From Caballeronia cordobensis (GTDB lineage Bacteria; Pseudomonadota; Gammaproteobacteria; Burkholderiales; Burkholderiaceae), in assembly GCF_001544575.2 (NCBI RefSeq), contig NZ_FCNY02000002.1, positions 372,001 to 436,000 on the forward strand: 64,000 nt of DNA, written 5' to 3'. The notes beneath the pieces were generated by a model. It searched no databases and had not been told where the DNA came from. It saw only the letters and a list, made by a program, of their open reading frames with translations. The number at the start of each line of letters is the position of its first letter. The first letter of the stretch is position 1. The translations under genes and the position numbers were made by a program. Positions 58,914-64,000 of this stretch are shown here, piece after piece.

Positions 58914-60176
58914 ATGGACGAGTTGACACTCGGTTTGATTGGAGCCGGAGCCGTGGTGGTGGGCGGCGTGGTCGTGTACAACGCGTGGCAGTCGGCCAAG
59001 GTGCGTCGCAAGATGCCGCGCCCGATGCCCGACGAAGCGGCCGATGCGCTCGCGCGTCAGGAAACCGACGACGAGCAGCCGTTCATCGAGCCCGTGCGCC
59101 AGTCGCGGCGCGAGCCGGTGGCGGGCGACGGCAACGCCGAGCCGCGCGTCGAGCCGAGCTTCGGCGGCGCGAGCGCGTCGGCGGATTCGCTGGCGGAGAC
59201 TCCGCCGGTCGCACCGGCCGATACCGCCGTCGATCTTCAGGCCGAGGCGACGTCGGCCAACGGCATATCCGGAAGCGGCGACAGCGATGAACGCGGCAAC
59301 GAGGAAGAACGCGCCGAGCCGGTGATGCCCGCCGCGACGACCATTTCGTCCGCGCCGCCGGCGATCGTCGACCGGCGCATCGACTGCGTCGTGCCGATTC
59401 GTCTCGCCGCGCCGGTCGCGGGCGATCGCGTGATTCCACTCGCGCAGCGTCTGCGCCGCGCGGGCACGAAGCCCGTCACGATCGAAGGCAAGACGGAAGG
59501 CGATAGTGCGTGGGAGTTGCCGCGCAACGGCGCGCGCTATGAAGAGTTGCGCGCCGCCGCGCAACTGGCGAACCGCAGCGGCCCGCTGAACGAGCTCGAA
59601 TTCTCCGAATTCGTGACTGGCGTGCAGCGTCTCGCCGACGCCATCGACGGCGCGCCCGAATTCCCCGACATGATGGAAACCGTTGGCATGGCGCGTGAGC
59701 TCGACGCGTTCGCCGCGCAGTGCGATGCGCAACTGTCGATCAACATCCTCTCCGACGGCGCGCCGTGGTCCGCGAACTACGTGCAGGCGGTGGCCTCGCA
59801 AGACGGCCTGCTGCTTTCGCGCGACGGCACGCGCTTCGTGAAGCTCGACGCGAAGCAGAACCCCGTTTTCATGCTTCAGTTCGGCGACACCAACTTCCTG
59901 CGCGACGACCTCACCTACAAGGGCGGCCAGATGATCACGCTCGTGCTCGACGTGCCCGTCGCGGACGAAGACATCCTGCCGTTCCGGCTGATGTGCGATT
60001 ACGCGAAATCGCTGTCGGAGCGCATCGGCGCGCGCGTCGTCGACGATCAGCGCCGGCCGCTGCCCGAATCGGCGCTGCTCGCCATCGAAAAGCAGTTGAT
60101 GACGCTTTATGCGAAGCTGGAGCAGGCGGGCATTCCGGCCGGCTCGCCCGCCACGCGGCGTCTTTTCAGTCAGTAA
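58914..60176 (+). CDS. zipA: Cell division protein ZipA
   Basis: This 420-residue protein has an N-terminal membrane anchor (about residues 4-25, LTLGLIGAGAVVVGGVVVYN), a long charged and Pro/Ala-rich linker, and a C-terminal domain from about residue 275 (DAFAAQCDAQLSINILSDGAPWS, GGQMITLVLDVPVADED) that matches the FtsZ-binding ZipA domain. It tethers the Z-ring. The N-out type I topology of ZipA fits. It lies between smc and ligA. Confidence 0.9.
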   Translation: MDELTLGLIGAGAVVVGGVVVYNAWQSAKVRRKMPRPMPDEAADALARQETDDEQPFIEPVRQSRREPVAGDGNAEPRVEPSFGGASASADSLAETPPVAPADTAVDLQAEATSANGISGSGDSDERGNEEERAEPVMPAATTISSAPPAIVDRRIDCVVPIRLAAPVAGDRVIPLAQRLRRAGTKPVTIEGKTEGDSAWELPRNGARYEELRAAAQLANRSGPLNELEFSEFVTGVQRLADAIDGAPEFPDMMETVGMARELDAFAAQCDAQLSINILSDGAPWSANYVQAVASQDGLLLSRDGTRFVKLDAKQNPVFMLQFGDTNFLRDDLTYKGGQMITLVLDVPVADEDILPFRLMCDYAKSLSERIGARVVDDQRRPLPESALLAIEKQLMTLYAKLEQAGIPAGSPATRRLFSQ

Positions 60177-60225
60177 CCGCCGTCGCGCGCGCGGCTGGCT
60201 GCGCGTGTTTGCCGTCGCGAAAATC

Positions 60226-60252
60226 GCGCCCCGCACCGGGGCGCTTTCTTTT
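60226..60252 (+). terminator. Terminator between zipA and ligA
   Basis: GCGCCCCG, loop CAC, CGGGGCGC, TTTCTTTT. ligA then starts 135 bases later and probably has its own promoter. Confidence 0.85.
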
Positions 60253-60363
60253 GCGTGCGAGCCGCCGTGTCGAGGTCGCCTTCAGGTCGAACTTAGGCCG
60301 TTCGGCCGATGCCACGATTTACCGATCTTCTGAGACAATCGAACGACCGGTTGTCCGATTTAA

Positions 60364-62996
<2,633 letters not shown>

Positions 62997-63020
62997 AGGC
63001 TTCGATCCGCGAACGAACAG

Positions 63021-63049
63021 GGCCGCTCCGCAAGGGCGGCCTTTTCTTT
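63021..63049. terminator. Terminator after def
   Basis: GGCCGC, loop, GCGGCC, TTTTCTTT, 25 bases after the def stop. The T run ends at the stop of the convergent small gene. Confidence 0.8.
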
Positions 63050-63284
63050 ACGCCAGTGTTTTCGGGCTGCCGCTGATATCGGGCTGGCGGAACAATTCGA
63101 CATGCTCCGGATTGGCGGATGCCTGCAAGCGTCCGTCGGGCAGGCGGGCGATGACCATTTCGCCGACGCCGGGGCTCATCACGACGACTTCGTCGCGCAG
63201 GGCGAGCAGGGCTTCGAGCCGTCGTCGGCCGCTCACGATCTCCAGACCGGTCCCTGTTTCCCGAACGATGATTTCAACTGACAT
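63048..63284 (-). CDS. Small ParB-like domain protein
   Basis: This 78-residue protein reads VRETGTGLEIVSGRRRLEALLALRD, which resembles the ParB/Srx nuclease-like motif (G-x-R-R-x-x-A). It is only a fragment of that fold and lacks a DNA-binding helix-turn-helix. ATG 63284 has GAGGGAGAAG upstream. The 256 bases before it hold the dyad GGCACGAT/ATCGTGCC (63,429-63,452) and no gene. Function unknown. Confidence 0.68.
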   Translation of the reverse strand: MSVEIIVRETGTGLEIVSGRRRLEALLALRDEVVVMSPGVGEMVIARLPDGRLQASANPEHVELFRQPDISGSPKTLA

Positions 63285-63540
63285 GACGCTTCTCCCTCAA
63301 TGCCGTTCGATGCTGCTGATCCCGCCGCCCACCCCGTTGGCAGGCCGCGCGCAGCGCCCATCTGCCTGACAGGTGTAACGGATCGATGACTCATTTTCTT
63401 TAGCCAAAAAGCGGCCAAAAACGAAAAGGCACGATCGGGACTGCATCGTGCCAAATTGTTTGCTGAAACGTCGTTTTTTTGCGACGCAACACGCGCGTCG
63501 CGCGCGCCTCGACCGGGGCGCGCGCGATGCTGCGACTTGC

Positions 63541-64000
63541 TCAGAAGGTTTCGTTCGGCGCGAGATAGCGCCACTGTCCTGGCGGCAGCGCGCCGAGCGT
63601 CACCCGGCCCATGCGGATGCGTTTCAGGCCGACGACTTCCAGACCGACCAGTTCGCACATACGGCGGATCTGCCGCTTCTTGCCTTCGCGCAGCACGAAA
63701 CGAAGCTGTTCGCCGTTCTGCCAGCTGACTTGCGCGGTCTTGAGCGGCACGCCGTCGAGTTCGAGACCGTGACGCAGGAGCGCGAGCTTGTCGGCGGGCA
63801 AGTGCCGATCGACGTCGGCCGTATGCTCGCCCAAGCGCACGCGCACGAGATACTCCTTGTCGACTTCCGAATGGCCGCCGATCAACTGCTTTGCGATGCG
63901 GCCGTCCTGCGTGAGCACGAGCAGGCCCGTCGAATCGATATCGAGCCGGCCCGCCGGCGCGAGCGTGCGCAGATGGCCCGGCGTGAAGCGGATGCCCGAG
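63541..64000 (-). CDS. RsuA/RluB-family pseudouridine synthase (partial)
   Basis: The frame is open to the window edge and is cut at its 5' end. Near the edge it reads [20 protein letters not shown], the catalytic motif with Asp of the RsuA family, then [14 protein letters not shown] and [24 protein letters not shown]. It modifies 16S or 23S rRNA. The start lies beyond 64,000, so the subtype (RluB, RluE, RluF) cannot be set. Confidence 0.9.
   Translation of the reverse strand, partial: SGIRFTPGHLRTLAPAGRLDIDSTGLLVLTQDGRIAKQLIGGHSEVDKEYLVRVRLGEHTADVDRHLPADKLALLRHGLELDGVPLKTAQVSWQNGEQLRFVLREGKKRQIRRMCELVGLEVVGLKRIRMGRVTLGALPPGQWRYLAPNETF

Noticed and set aside
55213-58929. Very long open frame on the - strand opposite smc
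   Set aside because: It is rich in Arg, Leu and His and mirrors the GC-rich third positions of smc; no domain is visible and smc itself is certain.

Overview
The window is GC-rich chromosomal DNA of a betaproteobacterium of the family Burkholderiaceae. Burkholderia sensu lato (Burkholderia, Paraburkholderia or Caballeronia) is the best guess. This rests on gene content and order: pcaIJFBDC with a divergent IclR regulator, smc-zipA-ligA-def, dapC-dapD-arsC-like-dapE-prmB, lplT-thiM-thiE-thiD next to alr-radA, and a DUF2844/DUF3443 pair. No 16S gene is present, so the genus is an inference.

Positions 1 to about 11,860 are the right-hand part of a prophage whose left part lies outside the window. 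The late operon on the + strand runs in phage Mu order: N (gp43), P (gp44), gp45, gp46, gp47, gp48, tail fibre, fibre assembly. A lambda-like lysis cassette follows (holin-like protein, R-type endolysin, Rz with nested Rz1). Three nearly identical GCCGCC-loop-GGCGGC-T hairpins sit just upstream of start codons in this operon. The right arm is on the - strand: an acyltransferase (candidate surface-modification moron), an unknown membrane protein, a coupled pair of small Cys-rich proteins (one of 52 residues), and a 289-residue Cys-pair protein with two LexA-type boxes upstream. The prophage abuts the 3' end of tRNA-Pro(GGG), the likely attachment site.

Positions 12,000 to 24,600 hold a membrane protein, a LysR/DoxX divergent pair, a NahR-type LysR gene and the beta-ketoadipate cluster: pcaR facing pcaIJFBDC across a region with three inverted repeats. 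Next come DUF3443 and DUF2844 on the - strand, then bamC. The DUF3443 lipoprotein carries two D-[TS]-G-S motifs in a pepsin-like arrangement.

Positions 24,600 to 33,900 hold a candidate structured RNA, a small monooxygenase, the glyoxylate shunt genes aceB (coupled to a HAD dehalogenase) and aceA, a LysR regulator, a universal stress protein, an RhlE-type RNA helicase with an RGG tail, and an acyl-CoA-binding protein.

Positions 34,000 to 47,100 hold the overlapping chain tsaB-rimI-UDG-DUF1853; the - strand run lplT-thiM-thiE-thiD; alr, radA and a small TTG-start gene; a CaiB-type CoA-transferase; and an ABC-F ATPase. Positions 47,200 to 64,000 hold glutathione peroxidase, cardiolipin synthase, prmB, the lysine/peptidoglycan genes dapE, dapD and dapC, an EamA exporter, smc-zipA-ligA-def, a ParB-like fragment gene, and a pseudouridine synthase cut by the window edge. 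These last 30 kb look like ordinary core genome.
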